Positions 17,691 through 26,663 of a stretch of 64,000 nt of DNA are shown here, piece by piece (the first letter of the stretch is position 1; every line of letters starts with the position of its first letter). Both the position numbers and the translations under genes were made by a program. The notes beneath the pieces are model-generated. The model did not search any database and was not told the origin of the DNA. It was given only the letters and a program-made list of their open reading frames with translations. Source of the stretch: CAVYOD01 sp963770045 (GTDB taxonomy: Bacteria > Acidobacteriota > Aminicenantia > Aminicenantales > CAVYOD01); the NCBI GenBank assembly GCA_963770045.1, contig CAVYOD010000033.1, positions 1-64,000 of the forward strand. Direction: 5' to 3'.

Positions 17691-17776
17691 GACGAGACGA
17701 CAAAAAGGCGAAATGTCGAGATAGATGGATAGACGAAATGGACGAGATGACGAGATGACGAGATAGACCAGATGAC
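17691..17776 (+). repeat. GACGAGAT tandem repeat, member of a dispersed family
   Basis: Three perfect contiguous copies of GACGAGAT occupy 17741-17764, followed by AGACCAGATGACG. Degenerate copies such as GACGAGACGAC and TCGAGATAGAT precede them from 17691. The core ACGAGATAGAC recurs in other intergenic spaces near 43809, 58573, 58814 and 58854. Confidence 0.8.
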
Positions 17777-17802
17777 GCGCCGGACGGTTTTATTTTTTTG
17801 TC

Positions 17803-17831
17803 TTGATTCCGGCGTGATTTTAAGATATTAA
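17803..17831 (+). promoter_or_regulatory. Sigma-70 promoter of the tandem permease operon
   Basis: TTGATT at 17803-17808 and TATTAA at 17826-17831, separated by 17 bases. The predicted transcription start falls at or one base before the ATG at 17839, so the message could be leaderless. Confidence 0.5.
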
Positions 17832-17838
17832 AGACGGG

Positions 17839-19204
17839 ATGGAAGTCGCCAGGTCCGCAAATCCTGCCAACCCTCCCGACACTTTGCCCCGAGTCCTGGG
17901 CCTTCTTGATATCATCACCATCGTTTCCGGGATGATGATCGGTTCGGGGATTTTCATCGTCTCCGCTCAGGTCGCCGCAGGTCTCCGCTCGCCGCTCCTG
18001 ATGCTTTCAGCCTGGGTGGTCGGCGGCCTTCTGACCTTTTTCGGCGCGCTCTCTCTGGCCGAGCTCGGCGCCGCCTATCCTCATGCCGGCGGGATGTACA
18101 TCTATCTTCGGGAAGCTTATGGCCCGTTCATCGGCTTTCTCTTCGGCTGGGGCCTCTTCTTGATCGTTGATTCCGGGACGATCGCGACCCTGGCCGTCGC
18201 CTTCTCCTCAAAATATATGCCGTATTTCTTCAAACTCTCGCCACTGGGGATGAAAGCGATTGCCGTTTCGATGATCGCCTTCCTCGCCACGGTGAATTAC
18301 CTCGGGGTGCGCTGGGGTGCCGCCCTCCAGAACCTCCTGACCGTCATCAAGGTGGGCGCCATATTCGCCGTCTGCGGGATCGTTTTCGTCTTTGCCAAAG
18401 GGACCGCGGCCAATTTTGTTTCCCCTTCTCCGGAGTCCTTCTCCTGGGGACTGGTGGGGAGATTCGGAATCGCCCTGGTGGCCGTTCTTTGGGCTTACAA
18501 GGGCTGGGAGTCGGCGACTTTCAGCGCCGGAGAGCTCCGGAACGCCGAGCGGAACCTGCCCCTGGGGATTTTTATCGGCACCGGACTCGTCATCCTTCTT
18601 TATCTCGTTATAAACCTCGCCTATCTTTACGTTTTCCCTTCAGGATTCATCGCCACTTCGAGCCCGGATCGCCGCGGACGCAATGAACGCGGCCGTCGGT
18701 CCGGTGGGAGCCTCGATCATCGCCTTCGTCATTCTTTTTTCGATCATGGGCGCAGCGAACGGGCACAACATGACCGGTTCCCGGGTCTATTTTGCCATGG
18801 CCAGAGACGGCCTGTTCTTCAAGAAGATCGCCTCCGTTCATCCCCGGTTCCTCACTCCGTATGTTTCCATTGTCGCCCTGGGGATCTGGAGCGCCATTCT
18901 CAGCCTCTCCGGGACATTCGAACAGCTGGCGACCTTCGCCATTTTCGGGATGTGGATTTTCATGGGACTGACCGCTGGAGCCGTTATCATTCTCCGCAAA
19001 AAGAGACCGGACCTTCCGCGGCCCTACAAGACCTGGGGCTACCCCGTGACTCCGGTCTTCTTCATTCTCTCGGCCCTCTTTATTTCGGTCAACACTCTGA
19101 TCCATCAGTTTTGGAATTCATTTGCCGGACTCCTGATCATCGCTTTGGGGGTCCCGGCCTATCTCTATTGGAGGAGGAAAAAAACAAAAGACGATGGAAA
19201 GTAA
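17839..19204 (+). CDS. APC-family amino acid permease, one frameshift
   Basis: The repaired length is about 455 residues with roughly twelve membrane spans. The N-terminal APC signature is clear (GLLDIITIVSGMMIGSGIFIV, in two overlapping parts about residues 19-40), as is the later GGMYIYLREAYGPF. Near 18664 the frame changes: ATSSPD continues naturally as SRIAADAMNAAVGPVGAS if one C of a CCC run is removed. The protein should import amino acids in symport or exchange; specificity cannot be read. It overlaps the next permease gene by 11 bases and is its paralogue. There is no good ribosome site at 17839, consistent with the possible leaderless start. Confidence 0.85.
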
Positions 19205-20572
19205 AACAGTCGCTGCCACTCCGGTCGATAGATCCCACATCGCCCTTCCTCGCGTCCTCGGACTCTGGGATATCGTCGGGCTCGTCATCGGTGGAGTCAT
19301 CGGGTCGGGAATATTTCTCGTTCCCAAGGATATTGCCTTTGGCGTCAAAGCGCCGCTCCTCATTTTCGCGGTCTGGGTTGTGGGAGGGTTGCTGAGCTAC
19401 TTCGGCGCGGTCACCTTTGCCGAGATGGGCGCCGCCATGCCTCAAGCCGGAGGGATGTATATTTTCCTCCGCGAAGCCTACGGCCCACTGATCTCTTTCC
19501 TCTTCGGCTGGACGCTTTTCCTGGTCATAGATTCGGGAACAATCGCCACCCTCGCCGTCGCCTTTTCTTCGAACTATCTTCCCTATCTGGTTCCCCTGAA
19601 TCCGTTCGGCCAAAAAGTCGTCGCGGCTCTCTTTATTCTTTTTTTGGTCATGGTCAATTACGTGGGCGTCAGGTGGGGCGCAAACCTCCAGAACCTTCTG
19701 ACCGTGATCAAGTTCGTGGCTCTGACAGGCATCTGTGTCGTCATTTTTATTTTCGCGAAGGGGAGCGCCGGTCATTTTGTTTCTCCTCCGCCGGCCCACA
19801 TGTCCTGGCCCCTGATAGGGAGTTTTGGCATCGCCCTTGTCGCCTGCCTCTGGGCTTATAAAGGGTGGGAGTCGGCGACCTTCAGCGCCGGCGAGACCAA
19901 GAATCCCGAAAAAAATCTTCCCTCTGGGAATATTCATCGGGATCCTGGTCTGCATCTTTCTCTACATCGTGGCGAACATGGCTTACCTCTTTGCTATGCC
20001 CGCTGGCGAGATCGCCAATTCCAAGACGATCGCCGCCGACGCCATGAGCAAAGCCATCGGACCGCTCGCCGGATCGATCATCGCTTTCATCATCCTCTTC
20101 TCGATCATGGGGGCGGCCAATCAGACCGTTCTCTGCTCGCCGCAGGGTTTATTTTGCCATGGCCAGAGACGGACTGTTCTTCAAAAGAATCGCCGAGGCT
20201 CATCCCAAGTTTCTCACACCACATCTTTCTATCATCGCCTTGGGAGTATGGGCGCTCATCCTGACCCTTTTCTTCAAGACCTTCGAACGGCTCTTTGAGT
20301 ATGTCGTCTTCGGAGAATGGATCTTTTTCGGCCTTACCGCCGCGGCGGTCATCATCCTCAGGAAGAAGAGGCCCGACCTCCCGAGACCCTACAAGACGCT
20401 GGGCTATCCGGTCACGCCGATTTTCTTTATCCTGGGGGCGGTCTTTGTCGCCATGAGTCTCTTGATCACGGCCTTCAAGGACAACATCATGGGGCTGGTC
20501 ATCATTCTCACCGGAGTACCCGCGTATCTCCTTTTCCAGCGAGGGCAAGAGGCCCGGTTAAAAAAGATGTGA
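19194..20572 (+). CDS. APC-family amino acid permease, two frameshifts
   Basis: The repaired length is about 458 residues. It is a close paralogue of the preceding permease: GSGIFLVPKDIAFG, GGMYIFLREAYGPL and the C-terminal RKKRPDLPRPYKTLGYPVTP match it almost position by position. The frame changes near 19925 (an extra T in CCCTCTGGG) and near 20146 (an extra A in CCGCAGGG). Removing these bases restores LPLGIFIGILVCIF and SPRVYFAMARDGLFF. Both breaks are single-base insertions, so the gene is probably intact in the organism. It likely imports amino acids together with, or as a differently specific copy of, its neighbour. The first 11 bases overlap the upstream gene, implying translational coupling. 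Confidence 0.85.
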
Positions 20573-20590
20573 TTATCCCGAGAAGGGGCG

Positions 20591-21949
20591 ATGAGAGTCC
20601 TTCTGATTCAACCGCCCCTTGAGGACTTTTATACGACGCCGATCAGGCTTTACCCCCTGGGCCTTCTCTACGCGGCCGGTGTTTTTAGAGAGGCCGGGTG
20701 GGACGTTCGAATCCTTGACTGCTTGAGCCCGCTCCGAAAACGCCGCCTCTCGGTCCCGAAAGAGCTCGGCTATCTTGAAGCCTATCTTCAGAACCCCTAT
20801 TTTTTCAAAGGCTACTACCATTTCGGCATCTCAGAGCCGGAGGTCATCTCCCGGATCCGGACCTTTGCGCCTGATCTCATCGGCATTTCATCGCAATTCA
20901 CGGCTTATTATCAGAGCACCGAAGAGCTCGTGCGTTTGATCAAGAAACATGCCGAGGCCCGGGTAATGATTGGCGGCAACCACGCGACAGTTTTTGCGAA
21001 GGAAATCCGGGAGCGGACGCCCGAGGTTGATGCGGTGCTTATCGGCCCAGCCGAAGACTGCATTCCTGGATACTTGGCCTCTCAAAGACTCAGCCGAGAT
21101 TTCGATCGCTTGGATTGGAAAACCCTCAGGCCGGCCCACGACCTCGTGCCTTCCGAGTCATACAAGATCGGGAGAAAAAATTATGTCTCCCTGACCGCGA
21201 GCCGGGGCTGTCCGTACGAATGCGATTTCTGCGGCATCCACAAAATGTTCGGACGCAAGATCGAATACCGTCCCATCGAGAGTGTGATCGAGGAGATGCG
21301 CTGGAACTATACCCACAAATGCGTCCGGATCTTCAATTTTGAGGACGACAACCTGTCTTTCGACCGGCGCTGGTTCCTTGATTTTCTGAATGCCCTGACC
21401 CAAGACTCCGGACTCAGGGGCATCGAACTGACGGCCATGAACGGGATCTGTTATCCGACCCTCGACGAAGAGATACTCGAGGCGATGAGGCGCGCCGGGT
21501 TTCGACAGCTTAACCTCTCCCTGGTCAGCCGCAACGAAGCGCTTCGAGCCGGACACGTCCGGCCCCGCGATTCCGGGAATTTCGAGTCGCTGATTCGGAA
21601 GGCCCGGGAGCTCGGTTTCTTTGTGACCGTTTATGTCATAATAGGACTTCCGGGGCAGACTTATGATGAAGCGAAAAGGACGATCGATTATCTCCTCAGT
21701 CTGGGCGTTCTCGTCGGGCCGTCGGTCTTTTATCTTTCGCCCGGAAGCCGGCTCTATGATGAGATCGATGTTTCTCCCGAAATCAAGAACAACTGGAATC
21801 TCTATCGCTCCTCGGCGTTTGCCGTTGAAACGAAAGAATTATCCCGAGCCCAACTCCTCGATCTCTTCTTCTACGTGCGGAAGAGGAATTTGAACTCGCG
21901 GGCGGCTTGTGATAATAAAATTGGCAAGAACAGAGGTATGAAAGAATGA
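20591..21949 (+). CDS. B12-binding radical SAM protein
   Basis: 452 residues. The N-terminal part (MRVLLIQPPLEDFYTTPIR ... ARVMIGGNHATVFAKE) is a cobalamin-binding-type fold. The radical SAM core has CPYECDFCGIHKMFGR (three cysteines at about residues 211-218), a FNFEDDNLSFD segment and IIGLPGQTYDEAKR. Such enzymes do methylations, rearrangements or epimerisations. The substrate is unknown. It begins about 18 bases after the second permease, and its stop overlaps the ATG of the D-aminoacylase gene (ATGA), so the two are probably translated together. This second B12/radical-SAM protein is unlike the one at 14459 in sequence and base composition. Confidence 0.88.
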   Translation: MRVLLIQPPLEDFYTTPIRLYPLGLLYAAGVFREAGWDVRILDCLSPLRKRRLSVPKELGYLEAYLQNPYFFKGYYHFGISEPEVISRIRTFAPDLIGISSQFTAYYQSTEELVRLIKKHAEARVMIGGNHATVFAKEIRERTPEVDAVLIGPAEDCIPGYLASQRLSRDFDRLDWKTLRPAHDLVPSESYKIGRKNYVSLTASRGCPYECDFCGIHKMFGRKIEYRPIESVIEEMRWNYTHKCVRIFNFEDDNLSFDRRWFLDFLNALTQDSGLRGIELTAMNGICYPTLDEEILEAMRRAGFRQLNLSLVSRNEALRAGHVRPRDSGNFESLIRKARELGFFVTVYVIIGLPGQTYDEAKRTIDYLLSLGVLVGPSVFYLSPGSRLYDEIDVSPEIKNNWNLYRSSAFAVETKELSRAQLLDLFFYVRKRNLNSRAACDNKIGKNRGMKE

Positions 21950-23607
21950 ACAAAATGACCAGGCGCGATTTTTTAGCGAAGACGGCCAAGGTCGGGTGTT
22001 CCCTCGCCGTGTCCTCGAGCGCTCTTGAGCGCTTTTCGAGTCACCCCTTGAGCTCCAAGGGCGTTTTTTATGACATCGTGATCAAAGGCGGCACGATTTA
22101 TGACGGGACGCTCGCCGCGCCAGCCATCGGAGATATAGGCATCGTCGGCGACAAGATCGTCGAAGTCGGCCGCCTCGCCGGGAAATCCCTCAGGACTATC
22201 GACGCCTCGGGTCTCATCGTGACACCCGGTTTCATTGACGTCCATACCCACTGTGATCTGGCCGTTCAGAGGTTGAGCGTGAGAAAAGAAGCGCTCGACC
22301 TCGACCCGGGTTTCAAAGGGAATTACTGCTATCTCTATCAGGGAGTGACGACCGTTGTGGCCGGAAATTGCGGCTGGGGATTCACGGAAACGGACGACTG
22401 GCTCAAGTGGGTGGACTCGTCAAAATTCGGGACGAACAGCTACCATCTGGCGCCTCATGGAGTCATCCGCCAAAAGCTCTTCGGTGACGACCAGCCCGAA
22501 GAGCTCTCTGAAGCCCAGTTGGACCTTTTTAAGAACAAGATCGAAGAATCCATGGCCCAGGGAGCGGTCGGGATGTCGACCGGCCTGGCCTACGCGCCGG
22601 GGTTCCTCACGCATACAGGCGAGCTCATCGAGTTGGCCAAGGTTGTCCGCAAGCACGGGGGCCTGTATGCGAGTCACATTCGCAACGAATCAGGCCGGCC
22701 GGACGGACAGGGGAAATTCGGCGTCATCGAATCGATCAAGGAAGCTCTCGAAATCGGGAGGCGGGCCGAGATTCCCGTTCAGATATCCCACCTCAAGATC
22801 ATGGAGCCCATCAACAGCCTCACGGCCAAGAGGATTCTGGACTTGATCGAGGCGGCTCGGGCCGAAGGGCTCGACGTCACGGCCGATCAATATCCCTACG
22901 AATCCGGCTCCTCCTTTCTCACCCTTCTCTTGCCGAACGAGTTTGTGGAAAAAGATGGAGTCAAAGAAAAATACAAATCGCAACATGGAAGGGAGGAGGT
23001 TCGAAAGGCCATCGAGCAACTCTTTGCCTCTTTCCCACCTGAAAAGATTCTGATTGCGACCTTCGGCCCGAAAAGCGCATTCGAGGGAAAGACCCTCCGT
23101 GAAGTTGCCGAGTTGGAGAAAAAGAGCCCCGGGGAATGCTACGCCGAGCTGGTCTGCGGAGACGAGGTCGCGACGGGTGTCTTCTTCAACCAGGATATGA
23201 AAGTCGTCCGGGAAATCATGCCTCATGATTATGTCATGACGGCCTCCGACGGCTGGCCCGTTCCCAAAGGCTTGGGCAGGCCTCATCCTCGCTGCTACGG
23301 GACTTTTCCGAGAAAGATCAGACAATTTGCCCTCGAAGAGAAAATCCTCAGTCTGAGCGCCGCCCTGAGGTCGATGACTTCCCTTCCGGCCGAAAAATTC
23401 AAGCTCAAGGGGAGAGGAAAGATTGCCGCGGGGAACTTTGCGGATATCGCCATCATCGACTTGAAGAAGATTCGTGACCGCGCGACATATCTTGATCCCC
23501 ATCAGTATGCGGAGGGAGTCGAGGGGCTGCTGGTCAACGGAGTCGTCTCCATAGAAAGGGGAGTGACCACGGGGGCGGGGGCCGGGAAAGGCTTGAAGTT
23601 GGCCTGA
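21946..23607 (+). CDS. D-aminoacylase / N-acyl-D-amino-acid deacylase, exported
   Basis: 553 residues. The N-terminus carries a twin-arginine-like signal (MTRRDFLAKTAKVGCSLAV). The amidohydrolase metal motif PGFIDVHTHCD is at about residues 96-106. The D-aminoacylase family segments TTVVAGNCGWGF, STGLAYAPG, HIRNESG and TADQYPYESGSS follow in order. The C-terminal beta-sandwich ends GNFADIAIIDLKKIRDRAT. The enzyme hydrolyses N-acyl-D-amino acids to free D-amino acids, probably outside the cytoplasm. An alternative start is the ATG three codons in. It overlaps the radical-SAM gene by four bases and sits downstream of two amino-acid permeases, which could import its products. Confidence 0.9.
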   Translation: MNKMTRRDFLAKTAKVGCSLAVSSSALERFSSHPLSSKGVFYDIVIKGGTIYDGTLAAPAIGDIGIVGDKIVEVGRLAGKSLRTIDASGLIVTPGFIDVHTHCDLAVQRLSVRKEALDLDPGFKGNYCYLYQGVTTVVAGNCGWGFTETDDWLKWVDSSKFGTNSYHLAPHGVIRQKLFGDDQPEELSEAQLDLFKNKIEESMAQGAVGMSTGLAYAPGFLTHTGELIELAKVVRKHGGLYASHIRNESGRPDGQGKFGVIESIKEALEIGRRAEIPVQISHLKIMEPINSLTAKRILDLIEAARAEGLDVTADQYPYESGSSFLTLLLPNEFVEKDGVKEKYKSQHGREEVRKAIEQLFASFPPEKILIATFGPKSAFEGKTLREVAELEKKSPGECYAELVCGDEVATGVFFNQDMKVVREIMPHDYVMTASDGWPVPKGLGRPHPRCYGTFPRKIRQFALEEKILSLSAALRSMTSLPAEKFKLKGRGKIAAGNFADIAIIDLKKIRDRATYLDPHQYAEGVEGLLVNGVVSIERGVTTGAGAGKGLKLA

Positions 23608-23658
23608 CCAAGAAAATGTCATCGCGAGATCTCAATCTGTTGGAGAGAGGAGAAGACC

Positions 23659-24081
23659 ATGTTTTTTAAAAGAACCGGCACGTGCTATGTCATTCGATTC
23701 GAGCGGGGAGAAAAGATCATTGCCTCATTGATGGCGCTGTGTGAAGCAGAAAAGATAGAAGCCGGTTTCTTCAATGGGTTGGGCGCCGCCGGCGAAGTCG
23801 AGCTCGCCCATTACAGCCTGCCCAAGAAGGAATATTCATCTCTGAAGCTCTCCGGACAGTATGAAATAACCTCGTTGCACGGCAACATCTCGACTTTGGA
23901 CGGCAAACCCTATATCCATTCCCACATCACGGTCGGCGATGACAAATTCGGGGCCAAGAGCGGCCATCTCAAGGAAGCCGTCGTCTCGGTCACGGCCGAG
24001 ATCGTTCTGATGATCCTCGACGGCCGGCTCTCCCGCTCCAAGGATCAGGCGACCGGAATTAACCTGCTGGATCTGACCTAG
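23659..24081 (+). CDS. PPC/DUF296 domain protein
   Basis: 140 residues, the full length of a stand-alone PPC (DUF296) domain. Visible features are YVIRFERGEKIIASL at the start, GFFNGLGAAGEVEL, and the conserved HSHITVGDDKFGAKSGHL (about residues 93-110), whose histidines can bind metal. In plants the domain is fused to AT-hooks; bacterial copies form trimers of unknown role. A ribosome site GGAGAGAGGAG precedes the ATG. It is the last gene of the permease/radical-SAM/D-aminoacylase run, about 50 bases after the aminoacylase, and may bind or sense a metabolite of that pathway; this is inference. Confidence 0.87.
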   Translation: MFFKRTGTCYVIRFERGEKIIASLMALCEAEKIEAGFFNGLGAAGEVELAHYSLPKKEYSSLKLSGQYEITSLHGNISTLDGKPYIHSHITVGDDKFGAKSGHLKEAVVSVTAEIVLMILDGRLSRSKDQATGINLLDLT

Positions 24082-24130
24082 TCCTTATTTTAAATTCACA
24101 GCTCACTGCTCACCTCTGCTGGGAAATAGC

Positions 24131-24161
24131 GCCCTCCCTGGGGGGGAGGGCTAGGGGAGGG
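24131..24161 (+). terminator. GC-rich hairpin / G-run between convergent genes
   Basis: GCCCTCCC at 24131-24138 pairs perfectly with GGGAGGGC at 24144-24151 across a five-base loop, lying between the convergent DUF296 and hutI genes. There is no T tract. The plus strand from 24140 also has four G runs of three or more bases, so a G-quadruplex could compete with the hairpin. Confidence 0.5.
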
Positions 24162-24177
24162 TAAAAGGAGGTGGGAC

Positions 24178-25449
24178 TTAAGCGATATCCCCATCCATGA
24201 CCACGGTCTTTCCGTTCTTGATGACCCGGCGGATGGGGTTTATGCCCAGGTGATAAACAAGAGTCGAGAAGGTCGGCACATTCCAGAGGACAAGGTCCAT
24301 TCTCTTCCCCGTCTCGAGGCTCCCGACTACATCTTCTCGCCCGATGGCATAGGCAGCATTGACTGTTGAAGCATTGATCGCTTCCTCGATCGACATCTTG
24401 AGGGTGTAGACGGCGAGCTGGAGGACGAAAAGCATCGATTCGGTCATCGAGCTCCCCGGATTGAAATCAGAGGCCAAGGCGACGACGGCACCGCTGTCGA
24501 TGAGCTTCCGGGCGGGAGCGCGCTTCTCGAGCTGAAGAAAGAAAGAGACGGCCGGGAGGAGAACGGCGGCCGTCCCGCTCTCGGCGAGCTTTTGGATGCC
24601 GTCCTGGCTGATGTTGATCAGGTGCTCGGCCGAGGCCGCTCCCACTTCGGCCGCGAGCTGGGCTCCGCCCAACGGCGCGAATTCATCGGCGTGGATCTTA
24701 ATCTTCAACCCGGCTTCCTTGGCCGCAGCGACAAGTCTTCTCGTATCCTCGAGGGAGAAAACTCCGTCCTCGCAGAAGATATCAAAAAACTCGGCCAGCT
24801 TCTTTTTCTTCACTTCGGGCAGGACTTCCCGGATCAAGAAATCGATGTAATCTTCTTTCCGGTCTTTGTATTCCGGCGGGATTTCATGAGCGCCCATGAA
24901 GGTCGGGACGATCTCGACGGGATGGATCTTGCCGAGCTCCTGCAGGGCCTCGAGCTGTTTGATCTCATCCTCCAAGTTCAGCCCGTAACCGCTCTTGGCC
25001 TCGCAGGTCGTCGTCCCGTGGAGGAGCATCTGGTCGAGCCGGCTCAAGCACAGGGCGACCAGCTCCTCTCTTGTCGCCCGGCGGGTGGCCCTGACCGTCG
25101 TCTGGATACCGAGACCCATTTCGGCCAGCTGCATGTAGGTATAGCCTTTGAGCCGAAGGGCAAATTCGTCCTCGCGGTTTCCGGCAAAGGGAAGATGGGT
25201 ATGCGGGTCGACAAAGCCGGGAAGGGCCACCAGCCCTTCGCCGTCCACCCAGAGACAGCTCGCCCTTGGCTTGATTTCCTCCTGGAATTCGTTCTCGCTT
25301 CCCACGAAGACGATCGTTCCCCGATCCGAAGCGATCCAGCCGTTTTTGATGAGTCCGACGTCCCCCAGCTCCGCCTTCCTTTTCGGGATCGGACCACGGC
25401 AGGTGACGAGCTGGCGGCAGTTTCGGACGACGAGGTCAGCTGATATCAT
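24178..25449 (-). CDS. hutI: Imidazolonepropionase
   Basis: 423 residues, normal for HutI. It shows the zinc-site motif LPGFVDPHTHLPFAGNRE (about residues 76-93), the family motif SGYGLNLEDEIKQLEAL, FMGAHEIPPEY, KIHADEFAPLGGAQLA and ALASDFNPGSSMTES. The enzyme converts imidazolone propionate to N-formimino-L-glutamate in histidine breakdown. No other hut gene is in the window. Its ATG lies inside ftsZ: the two genes overlap by 14 bases in different frames, so it may be expressed as the last gene of the dcw cluster. The enzyme identification is firm; co-transcription is inferred from the overlap. Confidence 0.94.
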   Translation of the reverse strand: MISADLVVRNCRQLVTCRGPIPKRKAELGDVGLIKNGWIASDRGTIVFVGSENEFQEEIKPRASCLWVDGEGLVALPGFVDPHTHLPFAGNREDEFALRLKGYTYMQLAEMGLGIQTTVRATRRATREELVALCLSRLDQMLLHGTTTCEAKSGYGLNLEDEIKQLEALQELGKIHPVEIVPTFMGAHEIPPEYKDRKEDYIDFLIREVLPEVKKKKLAEFFDIFCEDGVFSLEDTRRLVAAAKEAGLKIKIHADEFAPLGGAQLAAEVGAASAEHLINISQDGIQKLAESGTAAVLLPAVSFFLQLEKRAPARKLIDSGAVVALASDFNPGSSMTESMLFVLQLAVYTLKMSIEEAINASTVNAAYAIGREDVVGSLETGKRMDLVLWNVPTFSTLVYHLGINPIRRVIKNGKTVVMDGDIA

Positions 25450-26653
25450 GAGGCAATTTTCTCAGTGTCGAGTGTTTGGTCCGCCGGATGAATGACGGGG
25501 TTTCGTAAGGCTCCCAAACTTTTTCCCAGGCCGGAGGATTCCAGGCCGGATCGTTCCCCTTGGGCTCGAAAACAAAAGGCGGCGTGTCGGTCTGGACCGG
25601 GAAAGGAGGAGGCGTTTTGCGGCGGTGCGAGGGTAAATCGTTCTGCGGGTCGGAATCCCTGTCCTGTTCGTGGACCGTGTCAAAACCTGTCGCGATCACG
25701 GTGACTTTGACCATTTCCTTGAGCGATTCGTCGATGACCGTGCCGAAGATGATGTTGGCCTCGGGGTGGGCCAGGCTGTGGATGAGCTGCGAGGCTTTGG
25801 AGACTTCGTGGAGGGTCATGTCTTTGCCGCCGGTGATATTGATGAGCACTCCTCGGGCGCCTTCGATCGACGTGTCTATCAGCAGCGGGCTGGAGATCGC
25901 CTTCTGACCTGCCTCCACGGCCCGGTTCTCGCCCGAAGCGATGCCCGTGCCCATGAAAGCCATTCCCATGCCCTTCATGATCGACTTGACGTCGGCGAAG
26001 TCGAGGTTGATCAGGCCCGGCTTGGTAATCAGGTCGGAGATGCCCTGGACAGCCTGTCTCAGGACGTCGTCGGCCATCTTGAAGGCGTCCTGGATCGAGG
26101 TGTCCAGATTGACCGTCTGGAGGAGGCGCTCGTTGGGGATCGAGATGACCGTGTCAACCGCGGACTTGAGCTCCTTGAGTCCTTCTTCCGCCTGCTTCGC
26201 CCTGACCTTGCCCTCGAATTCAAAGGGCAGGGTGACGATGGCGATGACCAGGATGTCCATCTCCGAAGCCAGGTTGGCCAGGACGGGTGTCGCTCCGGTT
26301 CCGGTCCCGCCGCCCAGGCCGGTGGTCAAGAAGACCATGTCGGCGCCCTGAAGGATCTCGATCAGTTTCTCTGTGTCCTCCATGGCCGCCTGTTTGCCGG
26401 TGTCGGGCCGGCCCCCGGAACCCAGGCCTTTGGTGACCTGACCTCCGATCTGGAGTTTTGTGCCCGACCGATTGGAGCTCAGAGCTTGGAGGTCGGTATT
26501 GACGGCGATGAACTCGACTCCCTTGATGCCCGTTTCGATCATCCGGTTGACCGCGTTTCCGCCGCCGCCCCCGATGCCGATGACCTTGATCTTGGCCCCG
26601 AGGGATTCCTCAACCAAGTGAAATTTGAGTTTGCTGTTCATTTCATCGAACAT
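25436..26653 (-). CDS. ftsZ: Cell division protein FtsZ
   Basis: 405 residues. The GTP-binding core is clear: GIGGGGGNAVNRMI (about residues 26-39), the tubulin signature LGGGTGTGATP at 113-123 and the T7 loop NLDFADVKSIMKGMG. The usual GAGANPE-type loop reads GLGSGGRPDTGKQAA here. After a proline-rich linker, YETPSFIRRT near the end matches the conserved C-terminal tail that binds FtsA. The protein continues a further 13 or so residues, which lie in the overlap with hutI. It polymerises into the Z ring. It follows ftsA by 10 bases and has AGGAGG before the ATG. Confidence 0.97.
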   Translation of the reverse strand: MFDEMNSKLKFHLVEESLGAKIKVIGIGGGGGNAVNRMIETGIKGVEFIAVNTDLQALSSNRSGTKLQIGGQVTKGLGSGGRPDTGKQAAMEDTEKLIEILQGADMVFLTTGLGGGTGTGATPVLANLASEMDILVIAIVTLPFEFEGKVRAKQAEEGLKELKSAVDTVISIPNERLLQTVNLDTSIQDAFKMADDVLRQAVQGISDLITKPGLINLDFADVKSIMKGMGMAFMGTGIASGENRAVEAGQKAISSPLLIDTSIEGARGVLINITGGKDMTLHEVSKASQLIHSLAHPEANIIFGTVIDESLKEMVKVTVIATGFDTVHEQDRDSDPQNDLPSHRRKTPPPFPVQTDTPPFVFEPKGNDPAWNPPAWEKVWEPYETPSFIRRTKHSTLRKLPHDIS

Positions 26654-26663
26654 TTTTTACCTC

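Larger units (their letters stand above)
17482..17838. other. Intergenic region with tandem repeat and permease promoter
   Basis: About 357 bases between divergent genes. The left part is AT-rich and contains the ribosome site of the methyltransferase gene. The right part holds the GACGAGAT repeat and the promoter of the first permease, both listed separately. No gene is seen. Confidence 0.6.

Noticed and set aside
17691..17776. CRISPR array
   Set aside because: The units are only eight bases long and contiguous, with no spacers and no cas genes.
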